Counted from the stretch's first letter, positions 22,035 to 28,957 are shown. The stretch: DNA of 28,957 nucleotides from CAZETJ01 sp964514575 (GCA_964514575.1 CAZETJ010000008.1:1-28957), one strand, 5' to 3'. Numbers and translations are program-made. Notes: generated from the sequence alone by a model not told the origin.

Positions 22035-23210
22035 ATGACAGAGTTTGACAGCTCAGCGCTCAGAGGTGGGAGCGTTGATATGACTTACCCAGAAAATGGG
22101 CTCCAAGCATACCCTAAGCGCCGCTTCACTAAATTCGGCGCGGTTGCTTGCGGTCTAGCCATAGCCGCCTATACCGGCGCCAGTCTGACCTGCCAAACTA
22201 CGGAACGTGCCTTAGCCGCTCCTAGCCCTGCATATTGCCCGGCGCCTTCAGCCTACGCAGAGGCAGTCGTCCGGCGGTTGTTTACAGGGCCGGGACCTAG
22301 CCGAGCACCGAGTACCGCTCAACTGCGAGCCGCCGCCGACAAGAATAGCCTATCGATGATTACGGCCAAACCACCGCGCCTTAATAAAGGCGCCACCCCC
22401 GGTCAAGCAATCCGGACGTCCAACAACTATCTGGCAAATTTTGGTATTAGTGTCGATATAGGCACCCAGCCCTACCGCGACTACGAACCACCAACCGCAA
22501 GCGAAATTAACTCAGGCCTGGTCAAGAACCTGAACGTCCTAACTAAAGCCCTGTCGTCCCAGTCCGTCCAATACGTTGCGCTAAGCGGCATTAAGCGCGT
22601 CACTATGGAGTCCAGCGCCAATAACAATCAGCTCTTTTATATGGATGATAATAAGATCGGCGACAATGTTTATGTGAACCTATACTATGCCAGCACCCCT
22701 CTGGACGTTGACGAGATGCTGGCCGTCGGCGTGGATACAGCCGAATGCGGCGGCATCGGACCAGCCCGGATTGACCCAGGCTTCGCGCTCCTAAATGGCA
22801 AGGATATATATGGCGGACTGGACAAACATTCTGGGATGATGGCTTATTACGGCGCTGAGTACAGCCAGCTGAATGCTAATTACTCCGCCAAAATCGCTTC
22901 GGCCGAACAAAGTTTTGATAAATCAGCCTACTGCCAACTGACCAAGCAGAAAGCCAGTGTCGATAAGCTAGTCGTTACTACTGAGCCATCCGGTTTTGAC
23001 GGCCTCAAATACGACAAAGCGGTAACCATGCAAGCGTTCGGAGAACCTGGCGATTTCAAATATTTTCTTGATCCGTCTCACCCCGTATTGCGCCAGAAAT
23101 TTTTATTCGAGTTAGCCCGTCTTTACGACCGAGCCCCGCGACTAGTTGGCTTCCTCAGCCAGGTTTCTAGCCGATACCAGGCCTCTAAGCCAGCCTACAA
23201 GTGCGACTAG
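22035..23210 (+). CDS. exported protein of unknown function
   Basis: A 391-residue protein with a cytoplasmic N-terminus of about 34 residues and one hydrophobic segment (FGAVACGLAIAAYTGASL, about residues 34-51), then an outer domain. The outer part begins with a Pro-rich linker containing YCPAPSAY, followed by mixed alpha/beta sequence with YRDYEPPTASEINSGL, DNVYVNLYYASTPLDVDEML and a C-terminal helical LRQKFLFELARLYDRAPRLV. Several cysteines could form disulfides. The overall pattern made me consider a metallopeptidase, but no HExxH motif exists. The start is uncertain: ATG 22035 fits leaderless initiation, whereas ATG 22080 has a GGTGGGAG ribosome-binding candidate upstream. Confidence 0.7.
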   Translation: MTEFDSSALRGGSVDMTYPENGLQAYPKRRFTKFGAVACGLAIAAYTGASLTCQTTERALAAPSPAYCPAPSAYAEAVVRRLFTGPGPSRAPSTAQLRAAADKNSLSMITAKPPRLNKGATPGQAIRTSNNYLANFGISVDIGTQPYRDYEPPTASEINSGLVKNLNVLTKALSSQSVQYVALSGIKRVTMESSANNNQLFYMDDNKIGDNVYVNLYYASTPLDVDEMLAVGVDTAECGGIGPARIDPGFALLNGKDIYGGLDKHSGMMAYYGAEYSQLNANYSAKIASAEQSFDKSAYCQLTKQKASVDKLVVTTEPSGFDGLKYDKAVTMQAFGEPGDFKYFLDPSHPVLRQKFLFELARLYDRAPRLVGFLSQVSSRYQASKPAYKCD

Positions 23211-23255
23211 CCGCTGCACTCCAGGATCTAAGCATAAGCCTGTTACGCAAACTAC

Positions 23256-23284
23256 TTGCATAGATAGCAATAAAGGTCTTAAAT
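23256..23284 (+). promoter_or_regulatory. promoter TTGCAT-N17-TTAAAT for the fibre gene
   Basis: TTGCAT (23256-23261), 17 bases, TTAAAT (23279-23284). Transcription would begin near 23291, leaving a leader of about 25 bases that contains the GGAGG at 23306-23310. Confidence 0.5.
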
Positions 23285-23315
23285 TAAACTAATTAAACGA
23301 ACTTTGGAGGGTAAG

Positions 23316-25745
23316 GTGTTCAATTTTCTAAGCAATCTGCTCGGTTCTAGCGGAACGAAAATAACAAAGTTCGTCTCAAGTATAGGCGCCAGTGGAGCCG
23401 GCGCTGCCCACTTCGTGGTTACGAACATACTAATTATCGGTTCCGTTAGTGGCATATTAGCGCTTGGTACCGCTGGTACAATTGCTGGTACTTACCGAAA
23501 TGCTTCCGACCTGCACAGCGGTACAATGCCTGACGCCAGGCTATCTTCAAATGTAGCTAAATACGACGATTTAGCGCCCACCTTTGCCCATGGACTGACA
23601 GCTGCCAGTTTCACTGGTAATTTAGTCGGTAACGCCTCCACTGCCACCGCCCTGGCTAGCAATCCGACTGGCTGCAATCTCGGTTCTTTCGCGAGTTCCA
23701 TCGACTCCGGAGCCAATTTGGCCTGCTCCAATGATGGTTCTGGCCTAACAAACCTTAACGCCTCCAACCTCTCCAGCGGAACCGTTGCTGACGCTCTCAT
23801 CGGATCAAATATCGTTCGTTCGGATCAGTTGAGCGGAATTTTCAAGAACACCACAGTCGCTAACTTCACCGGCCCGCTGGCAGGTGACGTTACTGGTACC
23901 CAGAGTGCCACGGTTGTATCTCATGTAAGCGGATCGACTGTCAGCGGCGACATCAGTGGGAATGCTGGCGGATTCACCGGCACTCTTTCAGGTGATGTAA
24001 CCGGCACTCAAAACGTAACAGTCGTATCGAACGTCAGCGATGGGGCACTGTCACCCAACGTCGTGTTACTTGACGGTAGCCACGGCCTGGACTTCACTGG
24101 CGCCGGCACAATTACAGCTGATGCTTTCGCTGGCGACGGTTCGGCTCTTTCGGGTATTTCTTCGACGCAGCTAACTGATACTGGGAATATTGCGTATCTC
24201 GACGGGACTAACACGCTCGATTTCACTGGCGCTGGCACTATTACCGCCGACGCCTTCTCTGGTCCGCTTACCGGTAATGTAACCGGAAATGTCAGCGGAA
24301 GCGCTGCAAGCTTCACGGGCAACCTAGTGGGCGACGTAACCGGCACACAGGGCGCAACCGTGGTGTCCCATGTCAGCGATGGTGCATTATCAGCCAACGT
24401 CGCAAAATACGATGACCTAGCGCCAAGCTTTACTCACGGCTTGACAGCCGCCAGCTTCAGCGGAGTTGGTTCAGGCTTAACTAGCCTGACAGGCGCAAAT
24501 GTGACCGGCACGGTGGCCAACGCTACTACAGCAGTCAACTTCACCGGCGCTCTTTCCGGTGATGTTACCGGCACGCAGGGCGCAACCGTGGTCTCACACG
24601 TCAACGCAAGTAACATCGACAGCGGAACGTTAAACGATAGCCGACTTTCAACTAATATCCCCCTTAAAAACGCGCTGTCTAATATCTTCACCGGGAGCAT
24701 CACGGCCGCTAGCTTCTCCGGCAACCTGACGGGCAACGTCAGCGGCAATGCCGGCACGGCTACTGCTCTTCAGACGCCTCGCAATATCAATGGTGTTTCT
24801 TTCGACGGCACAGCTGACATCACCGTAACCGCAGCTGCGGGGACGCTGACAGGTACTACTCTTAACTCAAGCGTAGTTGCTTCTTCGCTTACCAGTGTTG
24901 GAACCCTAGTTAACCTGACTGTTACGAACCCAATAGTAGGCTCTGTGACAGGGTCTTCGGGCTCAACGACAGGAAACGCGGCAACAGCTACTGCCTTACA
25001 AAATCCACGGACTATCAACGGCGTCAGTTTCGATGGCACTACCAACATTACAGTAACCGCTGATGCTGGAACATTAACCGGGACCATACTCAATGCGACT
25101 GTGACAGACTCTTCTCTAACCAGCGTCGGAACTCTAGCCAACTTGACCGTCACTAACCCGATCAGTGGATCTGTGACCGGTTCTTCAGGTTCCACTACCG
25201 GTAATGCCGCTACGGCGACCAAGCTACAAACAGCTCGCAACATAAATGGCGTAGCTTTTGACGGCACTAGCGATATAACGGTGACTGCTGACTCCAGCAC
25301 ACTCACGGGCACTGTCCTAAATGCAACTGTAGTGGCTTCGTCTTTGACGAGTGTTGGTACACTGACTAATCTTACTGTCACTAATCCAATCAACGGGTCG
25401 GTGACTGGCAATGCCGGTACCGCCACCAAACTGCAGACAGCTCGAAATATCAACGGTGTGGCATTTGATGGCACAGGAGACATTACCGTAACGGCCAATG
25501 CTGGCACACTAACAGGCACCACGCTTAATTCTACAGTCGTGAATTCCTCGTTAACTAGCGTTGGAACTTTGAGCAACTTAACGTCCAACGGCAGCGTAAA
25601 CTTCTCTGGCGCCACCAGTCTAACTGTGCCCATCACTTCTGCGGCAATTAACAACGGCGACGCCTGCACAACCGGGACCCTCATCTACACTTCAAACAGC
25701 AATCAGTTCTTCTTCTGCGTAGCCGGCTCTTACGTCCACTTCTAG
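23316..25745 (+). CDS. tail-fibre-like repetitive surface protein
   Basis: An 809-residue protein starting at GTG with GGAGG 5 bases upstream (I preferred it to a TTG at 23304, which precedes that site). A hydrophobic segment at about residues 30-60 (NILIIGSVSGILALG) is a signal or membrane anchor. The first half repeats GDVTGTQ-x-x-TVVS-x-V four times, mixed with GLTAASF and FTGAGTITADAF units. The second half has four units of 76, 76, 76 or 69 residues beginning LQ-x-x-R-x-INGV-x-FDGT and containing SSLTSVGTL. Such units occur in phage tail fibres and bacterial beta-strand repeat proteins. The tip (NNGDACTTGTLIYT, then FFFCVAGSYVHF) resembles the tip module of the 8511 protein. I infer a trimeric or beta-helical attachment fibre. 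Confidence 0.83.
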   Translation: MFNFLSNLLGSSGTKITKFVSSIGASGAGAAHFVVTNILIIGSVSGILALGTAGTIAGTYRNASDLHSGTMPDARLSSNVAKYDDLAPTFAHGLTAASFTGNLVGNASTATALASNPTGCNLGSFASSIDSGANLACSNDGSGLTNLNASNLSSGTVADALIGSNIVRSDQLSGIFKNTTVANFTGPLAGDVTGTQSATVVSHVSGSTVSGDISGNAGGFTGTLSGDVTGTQNVTVVSNVSDGALSPNVVLLDGSHGLDFTGAGTITADAFAGDGSALSGISSTQLTDTGNIAYLDGTNTLDFTGAGTITADAFSGPLTGNVTGNVSGSAASFTGNLVGDVTGTQGATVVSHVSDGALSANVAKYDDLAPSFTHGLTAASFSGVGSGLTSLTGANVTGTVANATTAVNFTGALSGDVTGTQGATVVSHVNASNIDSGTLNDSRLSTNIPLKNALSNIFTGSITAASFSGNLTGNVSGNAGTATALQTPRNINGVSFDGTADITVTAAAGTLTGTTLNSSVVASSLTSVGTLVNLTVTNPIVGSVTGSSGSTTGNAATATALQNPRTINGVSFDGTTNITVTADAGTLTGTILNATVTDSSLTSVGTLANLTVTNPISGSVTGSSGSTTGNAATATKLQTARNINGVAFDGTSDITVTADSSTLTGTVLNATVVASSLTSVGTLTNLTVTNPINGSVTGNAGTATKLQTARNINGVAFDGTGDITVTANAGTLTGTTLNSTVVNSSLTSVGTLSNLTSNGSVNFSGATSLTVPITSAAINNGDACTTGTLIYTSNSNQFFFCVAGSYVHF
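24768..25580 (+). repeat. four tandem protein-level repeats in the fibre gene
   Basis: Units begin at 24768, 24996, 25224 and 25431, giving periods of 228, 228 and 207 bp. The shorter step lacks a seven-residue SSGSTTG insert. Proteins are highly similar but third codon positions differ widely, so the units are old. Confidence 0.85.
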
Positions 25746-25803
25746 AGCCGAACTTTCTTCAAAACAGGGCTGGTTTCTAGTCGAACAAATAATGAAATTG
25801 TTG

Positions 25804-25809
25804 TAGAAT
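25804..25809 (+). promoter_or_regulatory. -10 box TAGAAT before the 25819 gene
   Basis: TAGAAT is followed by 9 bases and ATG 25819, predicting a leader of zero to three bases. A weak -35 candidate, TCGAAC, lies 17 bases upstream. Confidence 0.5.
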
Positions 25810-25818
25810 AGTACACCT

Positions 25819-26127
25819 ATGGAAAACTGGAGAGAGCAACCAGCCGAAGATTATTACAAAATCGCTAAAAGCAACTTCGAAGTTGCCGGTCTTTATCGTG
25901 ACCGTGCGAAAACCCTGCATAGATCAGTGCAGGAGCTAAGAGAGGGTGGCTCTACTGGCTTAGAGGGTAAGTTGGTAGACTTTCTGGTATCGCGCGGTGG
26001 ACCGAAAAGCGGTACGCTTCTTGACGCCCTTAGGCTTACGGCCGATCTCTGCGAACAGGACAGTCAAACCTTCATCGCTCTTGGACGCGAAGCCACCAGC
26101 CAATTCATAGGCAATCAGAGCAAATAA
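25819..26127 (+). CDS. small helical cytoplasmic protein, unknown
   Basis: A 102-residue protein with no signal peptide or membrane span. It is mostly charged amphipathic helix: YYKIAKSNFEVAGLYRDRAK, LHRSVQELREGG, then TLLDALRLTADLCEQDSQTF. The spacing of hydrophobic residues suggests a helical bundle or a dimer. I do not recognise the family. The sigma factor gene starts 21 bases after its stop, so the two may share a transcript, and a regulatory partner role is possible but unproven. A TAGAAT box just upstream suggests near-leaderless expression. Confidence 0.62.
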   Translation: MENWREQPAEDYYKIAKSNFEVAGLYRDRAKTLHRSVQELREGGSTGLEGKLVDFLVSRGGPKSGTLLDALRLTADLCEQDSQTFIALGREATSQFIGNQSK

Positions 26128-26129
26128 CA

Positions 26130-26135
26130 TATAAT
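26130..26135 (+). promoter_or_regulatory. -10 box TATAAT before the sigma factor gene
   Basis: TATAAT begins 2 bases after the preceding stop codon and lies 13 bases before ATG 26149, predicting a leader of about 6 bases with no Shine-Dalgarno sequence. Confidence 0.5.
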
Positions 26136-26148
26136 TAACTAATATTTT

Positions 26149-27048
26149 ATGGCCTCCCCTGAATACACAGCTAGAGATAATATAGAAGAAGGAACGCCTT
26201 TTCCTGAAGGCGAGACTCCGCAAGCGGTAGCCCGACTTGCCATAGTCTCATCCATAGAGAGCGGCTCAGATGAGCAAAACGGCCGCAGTCAGTATGAGGC
26301 AAGTGATCGACTAGACCCAGGCACCTTTATGGACGCAAACAGACAGCTAACACCGCGACAGTTAGAGATGTTTAGCCGTTTCTATACCATGCCGGAGCAC
26401 ATAGCCCGAAAGGTAACAGGTGGCAGTGGCGGCCCGGAAGCACTCGAGGAGGCGTTAGCGGCGGGATATCTCGGCCTGGTAAAGGCCATCACTCGTTACG
26501 ACCGAGCCAAAGTTTCTGAGCTTGCTGTGACTGGTAGTGATTATATTTACCAAAAAATCTGGGGCGAAATTATGCGCAACATTCGAGATCGCAGTCATCT
26601 AAGAGCTCTTGACGACGATGGGAAGCCGATTAGAAAACCCAGCGTTATCGATGGCACAGTAGACTCCCTAGACAGACAGGTCGGCTATGAGAACAATGCC
26701 CCCTTCCTTATTGATACAGTTGTCGGGGACGAACCACTACCCGAAGAACTAACAGCCAACGCGGACTTCGATCGTGAGCTGGTCGGCTCTATTTTGACCA
26801 TCATAAAGGGCTATCCTAAGCGGGAGCGAGAAATATTTCTCAGGTGCGGTGTTTTCAAACGGAGTCAGACCGAAACCGCCAAAGCTGTAGGCCTAAGCCA
26901 GATGCACGTTTCGCGACTTATGCGGAGAATGATTAAAGACGTCAGTGAAAAACTAGGACCGATAGAGGGTTATGAGCCTATTCAGCCGAGGCCAACCAGA
27001 CGATCAAAGAAAGTCTCAACCGACCAAGGGGCTGGTCTAGAGCTTTAG
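26149..27048 (+). CDS. alternative sigma-70 family factor, SigB/SigF/SigG-like
   Basis: A 299-residue transcription initiation factor. The first 60 residues are an acidic, probably disordered extension. Region 2 covers about residues 97-148: EALEEALAAGYLGLVKAITRYD followed after a gap by YIYQKIWGEIMRNIRDR, matching the helix that melts the -10 box. A shortened region 3 contains SLDRQ and a D-x-V-x-GDEPLPEE segment. Region 4 at about 222-269 includes KREREIFLRCGVF and the helix-turn-helix QTETAKAVGLSQMHVSRLMR. The SQMHVSRL turn is characteristic of SigB/F/G (group 3) factors. No anti-sigma kinase or antagonist is adjacent. It is probably a stress, surface or lifestyle regulator. Confidence 0.85.
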   Translation: MASPEYTARDNIEEGTPFPEGETPQAVARLAIVSSIESGSDEQNGRSQYEASDRLDPGTFMDANRQLTPRQLEMFSRFYTMPEHIARKVTGGSGGPEALEEALAAGYLGLVKAITRYDRAKVSELAVTGSDYIYQKIWGEIMRNIRDRSHLRALDDDGKPIRKPSVIDGTVDSLDRQVGYENNAPFLIDTVVGDEPLPEELTANADFDRELVGSILTIIKGYPKREREIFLRCGVFKRSQTETAKAVGLSQMHVSRLMRRMIKDVSEKLGPIEGYEPIQPRPTRRSKKVSTDQGAGLEL

Positions 27049-27076
27049 TTACCTGCCCTTGAAATTTAATCCGAGC

Positions 27077-27105
27077 TGTTACAAAACTAGTTTTTGTGTT
27101 ATGCT
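27077..27105 (+). promoter_or_regulatory. promoter with -10 TATGCT for the RRM gene
   Basis: TATGCT (27100-27105) has the same TTATGCTT context as the 3811 and 8471 promoters. The -35 at 17-base spacing is TGTTAC, which is weak. The leader would be about 119 bases. Confidence 0.55.
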
Positions 27106-27230
27106 TACGTTAAGCAAGTAGTCACTATCGACTCTCCGTTGTCTTAGGTTGGTTCCTCAAAAAAACTTACTATCGTCGCGGTCAGCAAATATAACTGCAA
27201 GCGATATTAGTTAAAAGTAAGGAAAATTCA

Positions 27231-27518
27231 ATGGCAACTAAAATTTATGTAGGCGGTCTCGCCTACGAAACAACCGAGAAAGAACTAGAAGAGCTTTTTG
27301 CTACCAACGGAACCGTTGTTAGCGTAGCTATCATCATGGACCGCGATACTGGCCGCAGCAAAGGCTTCGGCTTCGTAGAGATGTCCAGCGCGGAAGAAGC
27401 CCAAAAGGCTATCACTAGCCTTAACGGCAAAGAGCTGGGCGGCCGCAAACTTATGGTCAACCAAGCTCGTCCAAAAGAAGAGCGACCAGCTGGCGGCAGT
27501 TTCCGCCGATCGTTCTAA
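27231..27518 (+). CDS. RRM-type RNA-binding protein
   Basis: A 95-residue protein made of a single RNA recognition motif. RNP2 IYVGGL is at residues 5-10 and RNP1 KGFGFVEM at 44-51, with aromatic residues at the positions that stack on RNA bases. A short tail ends GGSFRRSF, a reduced form of the Gly-rich tail of cyanobacterial Rbp proteins. It should bind single-stranded RNA and may act as an RNA chaperone. AAGGA (27219-27223) is a good ribosome-binding site. The leader of about 119 bases recalls cold-shock genes, whose long leaders control translation, but no known cold-box was identified. Confidence 0.93.
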   Translation: MATKIYVGGLAYETTEKELEELFATNGTVVSVAIIMDRDTGRSKGFGFVEMSSAEEAQKAITSLNGKELGGRKLMVNQARPKEERPAGGSFRRSF

Positions 27519-27524
27519 GATAGT

Positions 27525-27562
27525 TTTCTAGCGTCAATTTAAGATCTCTGGCAACCTAGAAA
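27525..27562 (+). promoter_or_regulatory. inverted repeat between the RRM and ATP-grasp genes
   Basis: TTTCTAG (27525-27531) and CTAGAAA (27556-27562) are perfect reverse complements with a 24-base loop. The 3' arm abuts the AAAGG that may serve as ribosome-binding site of the next gene, so pairing could limit its translation. Confidence 0.35.
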
Positions 27563-27574
27563 GGCGTTTTAAAC

Positions 27575-28636
27575 ATGCCCAAAATCAATAAGCACATAGA
27601 AATTGTGCGTTCTGGCAAGCCACGCCTCAGCTCTATGAGCCAGAGGTCTTGTAACGCTATCTTTAATACTTTAAGCAAGCACTACTCTAGGGTCGGGGTC
27701 ACAACTGTCAACAACCTGACGGATCTTGAAGCTCTTGCCGTAAGACAGCCGGATCTGGTTTTTTTGGGCATGAGGTTTGTACCTGCCAACTCGACTTCAG
27801 GCTCACTGGACCACGGCCGAGTTTCCGTAGCCACTTATTTAGAAGATCGCGGCATTGCCTGCACCGGCTCCGGCCAAGCGGCGCATGAGCTGGAACACGA
27901 TAAGTCCCTAGCAAAACAGCGCGCGCTGGACGCCGGCCTCAACACCTCGCCTTTTTATGTTATTAAGCAAAGCCAATTGCAAACTTTAGACAACCAGCCT
28001 CTGCGCTTCCCTCTGTTTGTTAAACCAACGGATCGTGGCGGCGGTTCTGGCATAGATAGCGCTTCGTTGGTTCGGAACTTTCAAGATCTGAAATCTAAAA
28101 TTCAGTCAATCGATACCGAGTTCAACTCGGATTCTCTGGTTGAAGAATACCTGCCCGGCCGAGAGTTTAGCGTGGCCATACTTAAAAACGACGAAGGCTT
28201 GGACTATTCAATTATGTCTTTAGAGCTCATTGCTCCACTGATCAAGGGGGCGCGACTGCTGAGCGAAGATGTGAAGTCGTCTGATGCCGAGCAGTCCATA
28301 AAAGTTACCGATGAAATTATAAAATTGAAAATTGACGCGTTAGCCATAGACGCTTTTCATGCGCTAGGCGCCCGAGATTACGGCCGTATAGATATCCGCT
28401 TAGATAAATTTGGCGCACCGAACTTTCTTGAAGCCAATCTCATCCCTAGTTTAATCAGCGGTTATGGCTCGTTCCCTAAAGCCTGCGTAATGAATCTTGG
28501 ACTGGATTACGAATCAATGCTTCTATGCATCGTAAGACTAGGGCTAAAACGCAGTTTGAGTCTTGAAGAAATAGTCGAGCCAGCTATCGCCATCCCCACC
28601 CTGACGCCTTTCGAAGCTGCTCTAAAGTCTGTATAA
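27575..28636 (+). CDS. ATP-grasp ligase related to D-alanine-D-alanine ligase
   Basis: A 353-residue ATP-dependent ligase. The glycine-rich nucleotide loop VKPTDRGGGSGI is at residues 149-160, VEEYLPGREFSVAIL at 189-203, and the magnesium-binding end GRIDIRLD / FLEANLIPSL at 270-293, matching the E-x-N pattern of Ddl enzymes (Glu286, Asn288). The N-terminal half retains D-x-V-F and a C-x-GSG-type turn, but the HG-x-x-GEDG segment of true Ddl enzymes is replaced by a longer DHGRVSVATYLE stretch. It probably joins two amino acids or an amino acid to a peptide through an acyl phosphate; the exact substrate is unknown. The upstream RRM gene ends 56 bases before. Confidence 0.85.
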   Translation: MPKINKHIEIVRSGKPRLSSMSQRSCNAIFNTLSKHYSRVGVTTVNNLTDLEALAVRQPDLVFLGMRFVPANSTSGSLDHGRVSVATYLEDRGIACTGSGQAAHELEHDKSLAKQRALDAGLNTSPFYVIKQSQLQTLDNQPLRFPLFVKPTDRGGGSGIDSASLVRNFQDLKSKIQSIDTEFNSDSLVEEYLPGREFSVAILKNDEGLDYSIMSLELIAPLIKGARLLSEDVKSSDAEQSIKVTDEIIKLKIDALAIDAFHALGARDYGRIDIRLDKFGAPNFLEANLIPSLISGYGSFPKACVMNLGLDYESMLLCIVRLGLKRSLSLEEIVEPAIAIPTLTPFEAALKSV

Positions 28637-28715
28637 ATATCTGAGCGCGCTGGTCGGTCAGGAACCTTCTACGAAGTGGACCAAGACAAATTAGGCAATA
28701 TAAAGGTCACTCTAT

Positions 28716-28957
28716 CTATTCGGCCATAAGATTATCTTGCAGCTTCATTCGTATATCCTCAAGATACCAATTTAGGACAACGCTAGCCTTTAGATCCAAT
28801 GCGGGGGCTATTCTAGGAAGAGTCTTCGCGCCTGGAAGTCTTTGGCCTCTTTCAATCAGCGTGATATAACTTCTAGACACTCCACACTTTTCTGCGAGCT
28901 CTTGTGTAGTTAAACCATTCCTTTTTCTTGCGGCATTAATCCTTTTTCCAAACTGCA
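28716..28957 (-). CDS. XRE-family helix-turn-helix regulator (5' end beyond window)
   Basis: The minus strand is open from the window edge to TAG at 28718-28716, giving the last 79 residues. It begins QFGKRINAARKRNGLTTQEL and contains the full HTH: the first helix LTTQELAEKCG, then the recognition helix VSRSYITLIERG, as in Cro/C1 or HipB proteins. A C-terminal 30-residue tail (VLNWYLEDIRMKLQDNLMAE) is likely a dimerisation helix. The start codon must be a short distance right of 28957. It is convergent with the ATP-grasp gene, 79 bases apart, with no obvious terminator between them. Its operator and targets cannot be seen here. Confidence 0.85.
   Translation of the reverse strand, partial: QFGKRINAARKRNGLTTQELAEKCGVSRSYITLIERGQRLPGAKTLPRIAPALDLKASVVLNWYLEDIRMKLQDNLMAE

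Noticed and set aside
22035..23210. Zinc metallopeptidase for the unknown exported protein
   Set aside because: The general layout suggested a lethal-factor-like peptidase, but there is no HExxH or other metal-binding motif.
24770..25684. Minus-strand open frame of 304 codons opposite the fibre repeats
   Set aside because: Thr- and Val-rich repeats (ACN, GTN) rarely create stops on the opposite strand. The frame follows the repeat period and encodes only low-complexity Val/Pro sequence.
1..28957. CRISPR arrays, tRNA or rRNA genes
   Set aside because: No regularly spaced short repeats with unique spacers were seen, nor any recognisable tRNA or rRNA conserved segments on either strand.

Overview
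This window looks like a chromosomal segment of a Candidate Phyla Radiation (Patescibacteria) bacterium, most likely Saccharibacteria (TM7). That is an inference from gene content: short intergenic gaps, a complete F-type ATP synthase operon, a glucose-6-phosphate dehydrogenase gene without other pathway genes nearby, and several large Thr/Ser/Asn/Gly-rich surface proteins with phage-fibre-like repeats. TGA is used as a normal stop (for example 6258-6260 and 17341-17343), so the recoded lineages Gracilibacteria and Absconditabacteria are unlikely. Base composition is close to half G+C by eye.

Layout. (1) 1-2004, minus: an ATPase/permease pair of a COG3559-like ABC exporter, with the permease running off the left edge. 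(2) 2124-12719, mostly plus: a cell-surface block. It holds a membrane-anchored protein, two secreted beta-rich proteins sharing a C-terminal domain, three translationally coupled single-pass membrane proteins resembling DUF916/WxL-interacting proteins, a 1063-residue modular adhesin or fibre, and two small exported proteins. Two of the coupled genes share an apparently perfect 879-bp segment while their signal peptides and membrane anchors differ. (3) 12700-15578, minus: zwf followed by a DrrAB-type ABC transporter. (4) 15723-21996, plus: atpBEFHAGDC, complete and in canonical order, behind a structured leader. (5) 22035-25745: an unknown exported protein and an 809-residue tail-fibre-like repeat protein. 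(6) 25819-28636: a small helical protein, a SigB/SigF-like sigma factor, an RRM RNA-binding protein with a long leader, and an ATP-grasp ligase related to D-Ala-D-Ala ligase. (7) 28716-28957, minus: the 3' part of an XRE-family regulator. No gene-free stretch exceeds 300 bases.

Expression signals are unusually legible. Many first genes have a TANAAT-like -10 box only 6-10 bases before the start codon, which predicts leaderless mRNA, while genes inside operons have Shine-Dalgarno sequences and ATGA or TAATG overlaps. A second promoter form with the core TTATGCTT (-35 boxes TTGACA and TTGTCA at two of them) precedes two surface-protein genes and the RRM gene. The most interesting system is the surface block: it looks like a compact envelope apparatus of membrane-anchored Ig-like proteins, secreted partners and long fibres, plausibly used for attachment to a host or surface. 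The alternative sigma factor and RNA-binding protein could provide regulation, but nothing in the sequence directly links them to it.
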